Shown: positions 42,038 to 52,683 of the stretch, one piece after another | Numbering within the stretch: the first letter of the stretch is position 1 | Layout: the number at the start of each line of letters is the position of its first letter | Source: Mangifera indica | Lineage: Eukaryota > Streptophyta > Magnoliopsida > Sapindales > Anacardiaceae | NCBI RefSeq assembly: GCF_011075055.1 | Contig: NC_058152.1 | Location: 3,782,001 to 3,846,000, forward strand | Reading direction: 5' to 3' | DNA length: 64,000 nt | Notes under the pieces: model-generated | What the model saw: the letters and a program-made list of their open reading frames with translations, nothing else | Database searches by the model: none | What the model was told of the DNA's origin: nothing | Position numbers and translations under genes: made by a program

Positions 42038-43381
42038 ATGCGTACGTTCCAGCAGCCTACAATGAGGGATGGAGTTGTGGGTGGTGATGGGCAAGTCCTA
42101 GATTTGGACACTGCTGTAAAAGATGGGGTTTTGGGTGGTGTTGATGGCGGGGTAATTGGCGGTGGTGGTGTTGCTGAGAAATTGGATCTGAAGAAGATGA
42201 TTGAAGAGCTTGATTTGGCGGAAGTGCCTTCGGTGTTTATATGCCCAATCTCTCTTGAGCCAATGCAAGACCCTGTCACTCTTTCCACCGGCCAAACTTA
42301 CGAGAGGTGCAACATTCTCAAATGGTTCAGTTTGGGGCGCTATACTTGCCCCACTACAATGCAAGAGCTTTGGGATGATTCCGTTACACCTAATAACACA
42401 CTTTACCAATTGATTCACACTTGGTTTTCTCAAAAATATTTGCTTGTGAAGAAGAGATCCGAGGATGTACAAGGAAGAGCAAGTGAGCTCGTCGAGACAG
42501 TAAAGAAAGTCAAGGGTCAAGCAAGAGTTCAAGCCCTGAAAGAGCTGCGACAGTTGGTGGCAGCTCATGCAACCGCTAGAAAGACACTGGTCGATCAAGG
42601 TGGGGTTGCTGTAATCTCTTCCTTGCTTGGTCCATTTACCTCGCATGTTGTTGGCTCTGAGGTAATTGCCATTCTGGTGAATTTGACACTTAATTCTGAA
42701 TCCAAAACAACCTTGATGCAGCCTGCCAAAGTTTCATTAATGGTAGATATGTTGAATGAGGGGTCTATTGAGACCAAGATTAACTGCACACGCTTGATTA
42801 GGAAATTGATGGAGGTTGAGGATTTTCGTCCAGAGGTTGTCTCAAGGCATAGTCTTTTAGTAGGGTTGATGAGGCTGGTGAAAAATAAGAAACACAGCAG
42901 TGGGATTTTGCCTGGACTTAAGCTACTCAGGTCAATATGTTTGCATAAAGAAGTTAGGAGTTTGATAGTCAGCATTTCAGCCGTTCCTCAGCTTGTTGAT
43001 TTGTTGCCTTCTCTGGATCCTGAATGTTTAGAGTTAGCACTCTGTATCTTGGATGAACTTTCATGCGTACCAGAAGGAAGATTAGCTTTGAAAGACTGTG
43101 AAAACACAATACCAAATATGGTGAGGCTGTTGATGAGAGTTTCTGAAAGTTGTACTCAGTATGCATTGTCAATCTTATGGTCTGTATGCAAACTTGCTCA
43201 TGAGGAATGCTCAACCATTGCCGTGGATGCGGGCCTAGCTGCAAAACTTCTTCTTGTCATTCAAAGTGGTTGCAATCCCGACTTGAAGCAAAGGTCTGCT
43301 GAACTACTAAAGCTGTGTAGTCTAAACTACACTGATACCATTTTCATTTCCAAGTGCAAGCTCACAAGGACCATCCAATGA
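42038..43381 (+). CDS. U-box E3 ubiquitin ligase with ARM-type repeats (PUB30/PUB31 type)
   Basis: Intact intronless frame of 447 codons. A Gly/Val-rich N-terminal stretch precedes a U-box at about residues 63-136 (VPSVFICPISLEPMQDPVTL, TYERCNILKWF, CPTTMQ, TPNNTLYQLIHTW). U-boxes recruit E2 enzymes without zinc. Residues from about 150 to the end are helical armadillo-like repeats (for example ALKELRQLVAAHATARKTLV, GSEVIAILVNLTLNSESK, LELALCILDELSCVPEGR), which usually bind substrates. Overall order and length resemble Arabidopsis PUB30 (At3g49810) and PUB31 (At5g65920), which act in stress signalling. The upstream 600 bases are pyrimidine-rich and probably contain the 5' UTR. There are no lesions. 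Confidence 0.93.
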   Translation: MRTFQQPTMRDGVVGGDGQVLDLDTAVKDGVLGGVDGGVIGGGGVAEKLDLKKMIEELDLAEVPSVFICPISLEPMQDPVTLSTGQTYERCNILKWFSLGRYTCPTTMQELWDDSVTPNNTLYQLIHTWFSQKYLLVKKRSEDVQGRASELVETVKKVKGQARVQALKELRQLVAAHATARKTLVDQGGVAVISSLLGPFTSHVVGSEVIAILVNLTLNSESKTTLMQPAKVSLMVDMLNEGSIETKINCTRLIRKLMEVEDFRPEVVSRHSLLVGLMRLVKNKKHSSGILPGLKLLRSICLHKEVRSLIVSISAVPQLVDLLPSLDPECLELALCILDELSCVPEGRLALKDCENTIPNMVRLLMRVSESCTQYALSILWSVCKLAHEECSTIAVDAGLAAKLLLVIQSGCNPDLKQRSAELLKLCSLNYTDTIFISKCKLTRTIQ

Positions 43382-45099
43382 GTGGAATATTATGCTTGTT
43401 GTCTTATACACTATCCCTTTGATGCTAGGGCAGTGGAGTTGAGGGTCTGATGGATCAGCTACGAAGTGTAAATAGTGGTTGCTTCCTTGTATATTCTTAA
43501 TCACTTTAGTTTCAGTTATTGATTCTAAAATCATTCAGAAGCATATTATCCTGTGGTGGATTGACATCAATTGGTCATCTGCAGTTTCCAATTGTCAATG
43601 CCGTAGATAAACCTCATCAAGAAGTTTTGTAAAATGTTAGATTTTGGTGGATTCTTTAGGAATTGCTTTGTTCTCTTTAGATCTTAGTTTCCAGGGTGCC
43701 CTCCAATTTTCCCTCCTATTGTTGTGGGAGTGTTCGCTTTTGAACCCCACAAATGCAGAGGCTGGAGTGCCTTTTGGCCTTCAATTGTCAATTCAACGTT
43801 CAAGGAATGAAATTAGCTACTCTATTGTTATAATTATCCGGTCTTACCTTTCACTCTATTCTGAATTGATAAAGACAAAGTAATGGTTTCCATTTTACTT
43901 GTTCATCAAGATATTCTTGCTTCAAAGATGGCAACCCTGGCGCACGGGAAGAGAAAGCGATGAAATTTTGGTCTCTGCTTGACTGATTTGCTAACAAATT
44001 ACTAAAATGGTAAGACTGTCGACACCTGTACTTTTATTCAACCCTTTGCGGGCATGAGTTAAGGACAAGACCTCCGGTTACCTCACCCTCAATCACTCTT
44101 TCACATGAAAAGATAGAAAAGAAGATGAAGGGATCCACTCAACCCTCTTCTTCAATTATTGTTACTAATATCAAAAAGTAAATCCAGTTTGTGAGGGTTG
44201 GCACCATCAGCAACCGGGGAGCAACTTAAGCTTGTCAGTGGTAGTTTGAGTGACAAATGAAAAAAATTTGAAGCATGAAAGTAAGAGTTTAAATCCTTTT
44301 TTATGATATTTTAATATTAAATTCTGAACTGATTTAATGTTGTAGATGTAAGATATATTACTAACTCAAAATTTGACTCGATGAAATCGGTTCAACCCTT
44401 TACAAGATTGCCCGACCAATGCCCCTCCAAGAGGACCAGGACCATGCGATAAACGTTGTCTTCTCTGTAATCAACACAACTCTTCATCAACCAAACAACT
44501 AAATATACACTAGGATAAATACAAGAAATTAAAGGGTATCTCTGGAATCCTATTTATCCAGATCAAATGCTGATAAAACTAGGATAAGGTTATGATATAT
44601 TGGAGACTGAATGGTGGGCAGCGTTTCCCTTTGACATAAACATAACATTAAATGCAATAGGTAGATTGTTTTTAACCAAGGAAGAATTATCGTCTTGTAA
44701 TCATCTATTCATAAGGGGAAACAAGAACTTTGAATAATGGTGGGGCTTCAAAGCGCGCTACAGTGAAGACCAAACACTGGTTACACATTCATTGCTTTGG
44801 CTACTACCGCACCTTTTGTCACCTAGACAAATTTCTTCATTTTCAATAATATTAAATTTAACATGGAGAAAGCAAAACAGGAGATTCCTCCTTTGAAACC
44901 TTGCTTGTCCTTTTAGGGGGCCCCTACTGATGTTCTCAGTATTGGGCATCTTTGAATAACAGTTTCCAACCAAGAAAAATTTTATCTCAAGATCTTTGTT
45001 CTGAAATTGGACCTACTTCAACTCTCAGTTATATCAAAGACTTTCATGTGTCTGTCCCTAGTTTTGGTTTAATACTTTTAGAACCTCAATTATAGTGAC
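43382..45099. other. Intergenic, including the probable 3' UTR of the PUB gene
   Basis: No further gene is recognised. Short frames (43644-43883, 44758-44973) lack family signatures. Confidence 0.4.
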
Positions 45100-45216
45100 A
45101 GAACATATGCAAGTGAAACTTCGGGTATAATGAGCAATCTCACAGCACTATACTAGGAGATAGAACATATGCAGGTGAAACTTCGGGTATAGTAACCTAT
45201 CTTACAACACTATACC
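45100..45216. repeat. Tandem duplication of about 60 bp
   Basis: AGAACATATGCAAGTGAAAC at 45100 and AGAACATATGCAGGTGAAAC at 45162 start two units 62 bases apart. Each continues through CTTCGGGTATA to ACACTATAC. Confidence 0.8.
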
Positions 45217-48200
45217 ATTGTTGCTAAAGGAGATTTGAAGCTTTGCTCTCCAATGTTTGAAAACTCATTTTTTAATATTCAAATTACCTATCAAGGGTTA
45301 TGTGCCTATGTTTCTCCTTTTACCCTTTTAATGTCCATTGAATATGGACTATCCTTTTTCTCTCTTAAGAAACAGCTTGGATTTTCAATAATAATTATAA
45401 AAATTGTATTGAAAGTTGGTGCTGGTTGCACAGAATGTTTAGCTAAATGCGGGAGCTCAGGAGGAGAGAATTTGCATGTGGGCTATGACTGTAGCCCAAT
45501 TTAAGTAATATTCCCAAGTGAAAAGAACTTATAGTATTGGTGAAACGTGCTTGTTAGATTGGGCAAGAGCAGTAAAAGGAAAGCAAAAATGAAAATGATT
45601 CCTTCTCAGAGCGGCCTGTTCTTCTGACTGACTTACGAAAATTGATAGTGGCATTATTTGATTATGAACCTTCAAGAGAAAGCCAAAGTTCCTTTTGTTT
45701 CTGCTTCCCAATTTGGGTGCTTTTTTTGTAAGAAATATAGCTAATCAGACAATTAAAATTTTTAAAAAAGGAATCAGCCTTGAGGAAACCCATTTTCTAA
45801 ATTTAAAGAGGAAAAGAAGGGTGTTTAATTTATGAGTGTGAGGGCATTTCATGCGCTGGAAGGCAGGGCCACAATGGAGCCAATTGAAAATTAACCTATA
45901 TATATTTTCGTATTTATGATATCTTGGGATGTTTCTACATTTTTTTTGGTGTTTTGATTAATTGAATCGGTCAAGTGGAGGTCTCACTTCCCTTTAGGGG
46001 ATAACTTTTGGAGAGGGGTGTTACAAGTTTCCTCCTCAAGGTTTAAAATTTGAGTCCTATCAATTTTTAACCTGAGACTTGATGCAACAAATAATTTTTC
46101 AATTATCAACTTTGCTTCTTCTAGATAGACTACCTCAATATAAAGGTAATTTTATATTATATACTTCTCCTAGGAGTTCTTTCCTATGAAAGAAATGCTT
46201 AAGTCAAAGAATCTAAACTAAGCAAGGAAAACATTGAAAATCTTGACTTAAATCTTCTCCATGACTATATTATGACCATGGACATTTGGTCCTTGAGTTC
46301 TTTATCCTCTTTTAGGAACCCTTTGAGGCGTGATTCTTAGAATTCCCTCATACTCTACTATGACTTGGGATATCATTTCTCTCTATAAGCCCATCATGTT
46401 TTCTCAATATGAACAACAACTAACTTCAATCCTGTTTATATCTCAATGGGCTTCTTCATGTGATGATAGTTTCTAGTTGTAGAGTGGAAACCCCCACCTT
46501 GTAGTTCTCCTTCATGAAGGACAAGTCCATCATTACAACCATTCTCACATCTTAATTGACATGGCACTCTCTTGCTCTCATTAGAAGGATTGGATACCTC
46601 TTTGGAAGGAAGATGAGACATGCCTAGAAGTTGCAAATGCAAACAAGCAAATCTGTCAAAACTTTAGAAATATAATCAAATAGGAAGAGACTTAGGTATA
46701 ATCCTTTACCTCCACGTCACTATCACTAGGGACCTTGGGTCTCACCAATATATGAAGACCTCAAGAAGTTATCTCATTTGAGTAGCTCCATCTCACTGAT
46801 GTTACCTTTAAGAGAAGGAGCATGATTATTTCTAACGAATGGTTTTTAATGAGAACTCACGATAAGAAAAAAGGAAGAACACAAATGTATGAACTCTCCA
46901 TAACCTAGTAAGTCCATGCAAGGTTGCCCATTGCAATTTCATTAGGAAAACAATTATGATGTAAGGCATGTGTATTCGCCCATGCAAAACTCATAATCTT
47001 ATCCATTGTAGTGATCAGGGAGCATACATCCCCTATTGATTGTTTTCTAAGATAGATAAGATGGTTATCCATTGTATCATTTTCTTCCAAAGATGAGTCA
47101 AACTCTGAACTTCCCTCTTCCAGTATGAACAAACGAATGTTGTGCTATGTCAATTCTTACTTGCACAAATAAACAAATAAACTAAGTTTGCAATAATAAA
47201 GGAACCTTAAAGTTGAGTAACTTATTGTTTTATGAACTAGTGTAGCCCATCCTTCGATTTATGAAAGTAGACTCCAAGAGTATTAGAAGACTAAAAAATA
47301 CTCAGGTTCTGAGAAATTAAAATGAGTCATTCTCTTTTTATAACCAAATCAACGTAAAAGTGATAACCTATCATAATTGTTCAAGTCAATGCTACGACTT
47401 GTGTCTACTATCCTATGATGCAAACATGAAACTTCAATCAGATTTCGTTTCTAAAAAACTAAATGACAATTGTAATACGATAGCTCCTTACATGTGGAGT
47501 ATCCACCTGAGAAGATACTATCTACAACAATCCATCCTTTAACAAACAATTAAACATCTCTCACCCAAAGAATGTAATTTACCAGTTGGAATTTCTTAGA
47601 GTATCATCTAGATGATGGAAAGTTAAAAAAAAAAAAGACTTCATGTTTTATCTGTTTTTTAATCGTTATCTTATTTTTTAATAACTTAGTAGGAAATTGT
47701 TATTTGAATTTAAATTTCAAATAAAACCAATAGGATTGTAACTATCTTCTCTCATCTTTTAAATAAAGAAGATTGTTCAAAGATAAGGGATGAAATATAA
47801 ATAAGTATAACAAAACACAGACTCAATGCTTAGAATGAGATAAGCTTCAACCTAAAAGAAGTCTCTTACAAAATCCAATAATTCTCTCTAAGACTCAACT
47901 TACAATGAGTTATTCTCAAGACATTTTATTGTAATATATATACACTTGTTAGAACATTCTCTGAGAGTTATTAATGTTATAATTATGGATATAGACTTTC
48001 AAGCTATAAACCAAACCACATTAAAAATCACTCCGTATCTAACTCTTTATTTATATTTATTTTATATCACTGTAGTGGATATCAAAAATTAGCAAAGGAT
48101 CCTCAAAGTTTATTTTACATAAAACTTTGAATTGCATATATAAATTGATAACGAAAATTCTCATCTACAATACCTATAAATAATTCGATGATTATTTTGC

Positions 48201-50070
48201 ATAATCCATGTAGTTTTAATACAACTATGGAATGAATATAAGCCAATATATGGTTGGATCAATTTTGGAGGACAAATGATAATAAAATAAAAGTTGTAAA
48301 GTTTTTGTGACAACTATGTACCTTATTTTATTTTATTATTGATATGGTAACATGTAATTAAGTTACGTGATTATTTATTTATTTTTCTTATTTTAGAGTA
48401 ACTTAATTACATATTGTTATATCAATTTATATAAACAAATTAGTAAAATTTATTTATTTATATATATAATATTAATTTAGAAGGAAAAAGAAAAACTTAG
48501 TCAAACAATTCATGGTGGAATCCAAGAATAAAAAAATAAAGTGAAAGGCCAGTGACTGGCTCACCCATCTTTGGAGATGTTGCATGGACAACCACTAGTT
48601 CAAGTTATTTGTCTAATTAATTTACAAATTATTAATTATTATGCAAAATCATGGAAACTTATGAAAATTAATTATTATATAAAATTATGTGTAAAAATAA
48701 ATTTTGTAAGTTTATGTGTATAAATTAAGATAGAAACATGAAAGGATAACACGATTATTTATTTTTTCTCTCACTTTAAAATCAATTAGATGATACCATT
48801 TTAGTTTTATAAATAATTTTATACATTTTATTTATTATTATTGACGTCACAATATCATAACTTTGAAACTTTTTTGTATTCTTCTTCTCCAATGTTTTCC
48901 AAGTGCTACAATTTCAAGAAAGCTCTAGCAGTAGCTGTAATGCTGAAGGAAAAAGGACAAAAGGTCAGTAGTCCAAGCCACCGGAGGATTTTACAGGTGT
49001 GGGCTAGCTCTCTATTCTCTAACGTTCTAGTGAACATAATGAAGAAGCTCATAAAAGAGTTTAATTGTAAAGAAGATGAACCCCGTTGTCAAAGGCTCAA
49101 TAGCTAGGTCCAACAATGGAGGTGCATTAGCTCTGCTAAAATTCCAGAGAATTTTTAGTACAAAAGACGGTTCACCTCTCCAATATTTTCCTTAACTTGA
49201 TTGACAAACTTTTTCTTTGCATATAAAGTTGGCGAGGCCTCTCCAACTCTCACAAAGAAGGAAACTCAGTTTCAGTTCCACCAAATATCCTTATAAATCA
49301 TGAGCTACGCAGATGATGATGAGGCAAAACCCTAATTTACACCTGCTGGGCTGGAAGTCATACATGTAAACAATATCTCGTGCTCCAAGCGATATGTGAA
49401 TGAGAGCCCATTGAGAAATGGAATGAGCATCAGGGCGACCATGTGGCACTGATAATTGCTATGGAGGCTTCCTTTGCTACAGCTTAAATTCTAGTCTTGC
49501 TATGGCAGTAAGTGCAAGTGGATAACCGCCACACTTGGAGGTGTCTGCTTGTCACATTAGACAGACGACTATAAAGGATACTCACAACATGTACTTCTTT
49601 GATATTGCTAATACGAAGATTAACAAAAAATAATAAAATTATACGTATTTATTTTAAATATATAAATAGATATATATTTAATATGTGTCATTATATGATT
49701 GAGTGATTTTGAATTAAAGATAAAATAACAATCAATTATATGATAACACATCATGTATGTACTTATTTATATATCTAAAATTAGGTACTTATAACATTGC
49801 TTAGCAAAGAATACTATGATGAGACATTTGGTTGAGCCTATTTAAATATTAGTTTGGTTATCTATATTTAATTATTAATATTATTTTTTAGGATATAGAA
49901 AAAAAATATATTTTAATAATATTTTATTATTTATAATGATGTGATAAAAAATATAATAGGTAATTTGATTACCGCTTTTATTTTAGATATTTAAAAAAAT
50001 GCTAAGGTATTTTTTATTTTGTTATCATTTTATTCTTATTTATTAATTTTTTAAGACATTTTCAATTAAT
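45217..50070. other. Long intergenic stretch with probable retroelement debris
   Basis: No gene is recognised in about 4.8 kb. Frames at 46436-46642 and 46905-47132 (minus) and 48841-49107 (plus) lack clear family motifs. Around 47940-48080 the sequence (TTCTCTGAGAGTTATTAATG, AAACCAAACCACATTAAAAA, then GTAGTGGATATCA) resembles the U5 end and primer-site area of a copia LTR, so part of 47.5-48.1 kb may be a decayed LTR. Confidence 0.4.
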
Positions 50071-50073
50071 AAT

Positions 50074-50320
50074 AGAGCAGAAGATTTATTCCCACCCAAG
50101 TTTTAGTTAATTCCCAAATACTAATTCACTGGATTTCAAAAACTTAAATACTCACATATAATCTAACTTCAGTTAAATTTTTCTGTTAATTATAAAGGTA
50201 AAATTATTATTTTATCATTAATATTAAAATAAATAAAATTAAATCTCATTTCCCTCCTCTTAAGTTTAAAAAGCTATCCATTTTCCCACTCCAAAGTTTG
50301 AAAACTTACATTTTCCCCCT
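50074..50320. mobile_element. Foldback-element left-arm remnant
   Basis: AGAAGATTTATTCCCACCCA, then GTTTTAGTTAATTCCCAAA and a GGGTTTTATTTTT motif (50325) correspond to the left arm of the foldback family. No right arm is found, so this is a fragment. Confidence 0.55.
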
Positions 50321-50673
50321 TGTTAGGGTTTTATTTTTTTATTTGGGTTTTCTTCTAACTGATCGATTTAGGCTGTTGACTAGTCTTTTGTGTATCTCCC
50401 TCCCTTGTGGCTTCTTGGTGTGTTTTGTCCAAACATTGCATAGACATGTGCATCATTGTCTTTGCACTATAACATGCCTTTACAGTAAATTTTGCTAATT
50501 GATGCAAAATTAGGTTGATTTACAATCTATGGGTGGAAATTGAATGCAGGGGTTTCAACATTCGACGCGGTACACTTTAATCAATTAATTTATGGCCGCA
50601 ACTCTATGAGACAAATATAAATTATTTTGGAATCAAAATCAGGGGATATTGGTGGTTAACAATTGGTTAGTTT

Positions 50674-50885
50674 GGTCAAACAAATGCCCACTGCATTTGT
50701 GACATTTAGAGGGCGCATGAGTTGGATCTGTTGCTATCGAGAGGCGGCTGGACTTCTCTATTCAGTCAAATTTTCTTTTCATGGTGTTCACCGTTACACT
50801 AATGCATTTGTAACAACTTCAATCGATCGATAATGAAAGAAATTCATGGAGGGAAGAAAGATGGTCAAAATTGCAGCATTTGACT
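50674..50885 (+). promoter_or_regulatory. Cluster of four W-box cores upstream of the VQ gene
   Basis: TTGAC[C/T] motifs (WRKY-factor sites) occur at 50674-50679, 50764-50769 and 50863-50868 (all on the reverse strand) and at 50880-50885 (forward). They lie about 200-410 bases before the VQ ATG. VQ proteins bind WRKY factors, so WRKY control is plausible. No occupancy data. Confidence 0.4.
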
Positions 50886-51020
50886 TCGCTTTTTCAGATG
50901 TCAGCTCTCGTTTATCAATGGCGGCTGTTTATGAAAAAAGAAAACCAAAATTTGAACTTCTGTTGCTTCCTCGAAGGGCTTCATCGTGTGGTCGTTGGCT
51001 TTTCTCTTTTATATGTGTTG

Positions 51021-51028
51021 TATATAAA
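51021..51028 (+). promoter_or_regulatory. Probable TATA box of the VQ gene
   Basis: TATATAAA lies 54-61 bases before the ATG at 51082, which would give a 5' UTR of about 30 bases. It argues against the overlapping frame that starts at 50846. Confidence 0.5.
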
Positions 51029-51081
51029 GCAGTCTTCTCAGGAATAAACACCATTTATTTACAGGCGAAAACTCTATTTCC

Positions 51082-51393
51082 ATGGACGCTTATAATTATT
51101 ATTCTTCTTCATCTGCATACTTGCAGCAGGACTCAAGAGCTGAAGTAGAGGACATGAAAGCACCAAACTCTTATCATACAATGCTCCATGCAGCGCGTAA
51201 GGCTCCATTAAAGCCATGCAAGAAACCAATAGCACCTCTGCCACCGCCAGCAAGACCAAAAGTGTACAAAGTGGATCCTGTAAACTTCCGGGACCTGGTT
51301 CAAAAGCTGACTGGTGCACCCGAATGCCAGTCTCAACATCTCAAAAAATGTAGCTCCACCTCCACTGAATGTGACGCCAATCTCATGTTTTAG
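51082..51393 (+). CDS. VQ-motif protein (WRKY-interacting transcriptional co-regulator)
   Basis: Intact intronless frame of 103 codons. The diagnostic VQ motif FRDLVQKLTG lies at residues 69-78 (consensus FxxxVQxLTG), preceded by a basic/Pro-rich stretch KPCKKPIAPLPPPARPKVYK. The N-terminus is Tyr/Ser-rich (MDAYNYYSSSSAYLQQ). VQ proteins are nuclear and bind the C-terminal WRKY domain of WRKY factors, tuning defence and stress genes. Size and neighbours suggest the VQ12 type of Arabidopsis (At2g22880), which sits beside an EngB gene there as here. A TATA box and four W-box cores lie upstream. Confidence 0.9.
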   Translation: MDAYNYYSSSSAYLQQDSRAEVEDMKAPNSYHTMLHAARKAPLKPCKKPIAPLPPPARPKVYKVDPVNFRDLVQKLTGAPECQSQHLKKCSSTSTECDANLMF

Positions 51394-52683
51394 TAGAGTC
51401 AGTCGGGCAGTCGCTTCCCTCGCCAGCAAATTCGAAACCCCAGAAGTTTTCGGATTGTGGGATGGAATCGAATTCCTCTTGGATTGAGTTTGTCACCATC
51501 TTTTCATATCTGGTGTGCTTTCCCTCTTTTTAGTCCAGGAACTCTTTCCGGTTTGGAGCCACGCACGATTCTTTCGTTCTTTCAGAAATGTTGCTTCTAC
51601 TATTTTCATGTATTATTTGGTTTTTAGTTTTGCTGGAAATGGTTAAACCTGATGTAAAATTAACTAAAGGTGATCCCAATTATTTATATTATCTTATTTA
51701 ATTTATCAATAATAAAAAAAATATTATAATAATTTTTTATTATACTGTGTCAAATAATATAGGTAATAACCTTTTATTATCAATATAGTCTTGATTTTAT
51801 TATAATTATATTTTTATTTATTACTTTTTTAAGAGAATAATAATTTCAATTTTTATTAATATAACAAATAATATTAACAATATTTTAAAATAATTATATG
51901 CAAAAATATTTAAGTAAAATAATTTATTAATATTCTTTTATTATCTCTAACCAAATATAATAATTATTTATACCTACTAAATTTTATCAAACATAATAAT
52001 AATTTATATCCAATAATTTTTTAAATAATTTTTTTTAAGATAATCTTTTAATTTTAATAATAAAATATTATTTAAACTGAACATCTCATGTTAACTAATT
52101 ATTATCAGGACCAAGCCAAGACGACTAACTTACTGTCAACTTTAAACCAGAAGAGTTGTGAAGTCACAATATATAAAATACTAATAGCATCACATAATTG
52201 ATGAGTAATTTCAACAGAAAAGAACTCTGATTAACGAAATATATACACACACAAAATACACATATATTGTTCAGAGGGAATAAATCAACCCTTGAAGTCT
52301 AAATCCTGCTCAACTGGACGCAGCCCTTTGATACCCGACCAGATAAACAAAGATTTAGGACATGGCATGGGTTAGAAACAAATATTAGTAATATAGAAGA
52401 AAGGAAAAAATTAGTCCTATAGAAAATAGATTTAAATTTTTTTGGGATCATAGGATGCTCTTCCAACTAGGGGTGAATTTGAAGCGAACTTGTTCAAGTT
52501 CGAAATGTTAAAGAATACAGAATATGATTCCTCTATATATACATTGTAAAAGTCATATTACACATCTCAGTAAGATTCCAAAAGGCTCAACATAAAGTTT
52601 TGACAACAGCGAATGGCAATTCAGATCAAAATTGTAGCATTTGTGTACCGGTAATTGAAGATATATCAGGTTTGACTCTCTCC
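51394..52683. other. Intergenic between the convergent VQ and EngB genes
   Basis: AT-rich, especially 51670-52080. It presumably holds the 3' UTRs of both genes. Nothing else is recognised. Confidence 0.5.

Noticed and set aside
42098..42646. 182-codon frame antisense to the PUB gene
   Set aside because: It is a shadow of the well-supported U-box/ARM frame on the other strand.
48841..49107. 88-codon plus frame
   Set aside because: It has some protein-like content (KALAVAVMLKEKGQKV), but no upstream promoter, no recognised family and no neighbouring exons.
50846..51148. 100-codon frame overlapping the VQ start
   Set aside because: The TATA box at 51021 lies inside it and it has no family features; the VQ frame is clearly the gene.
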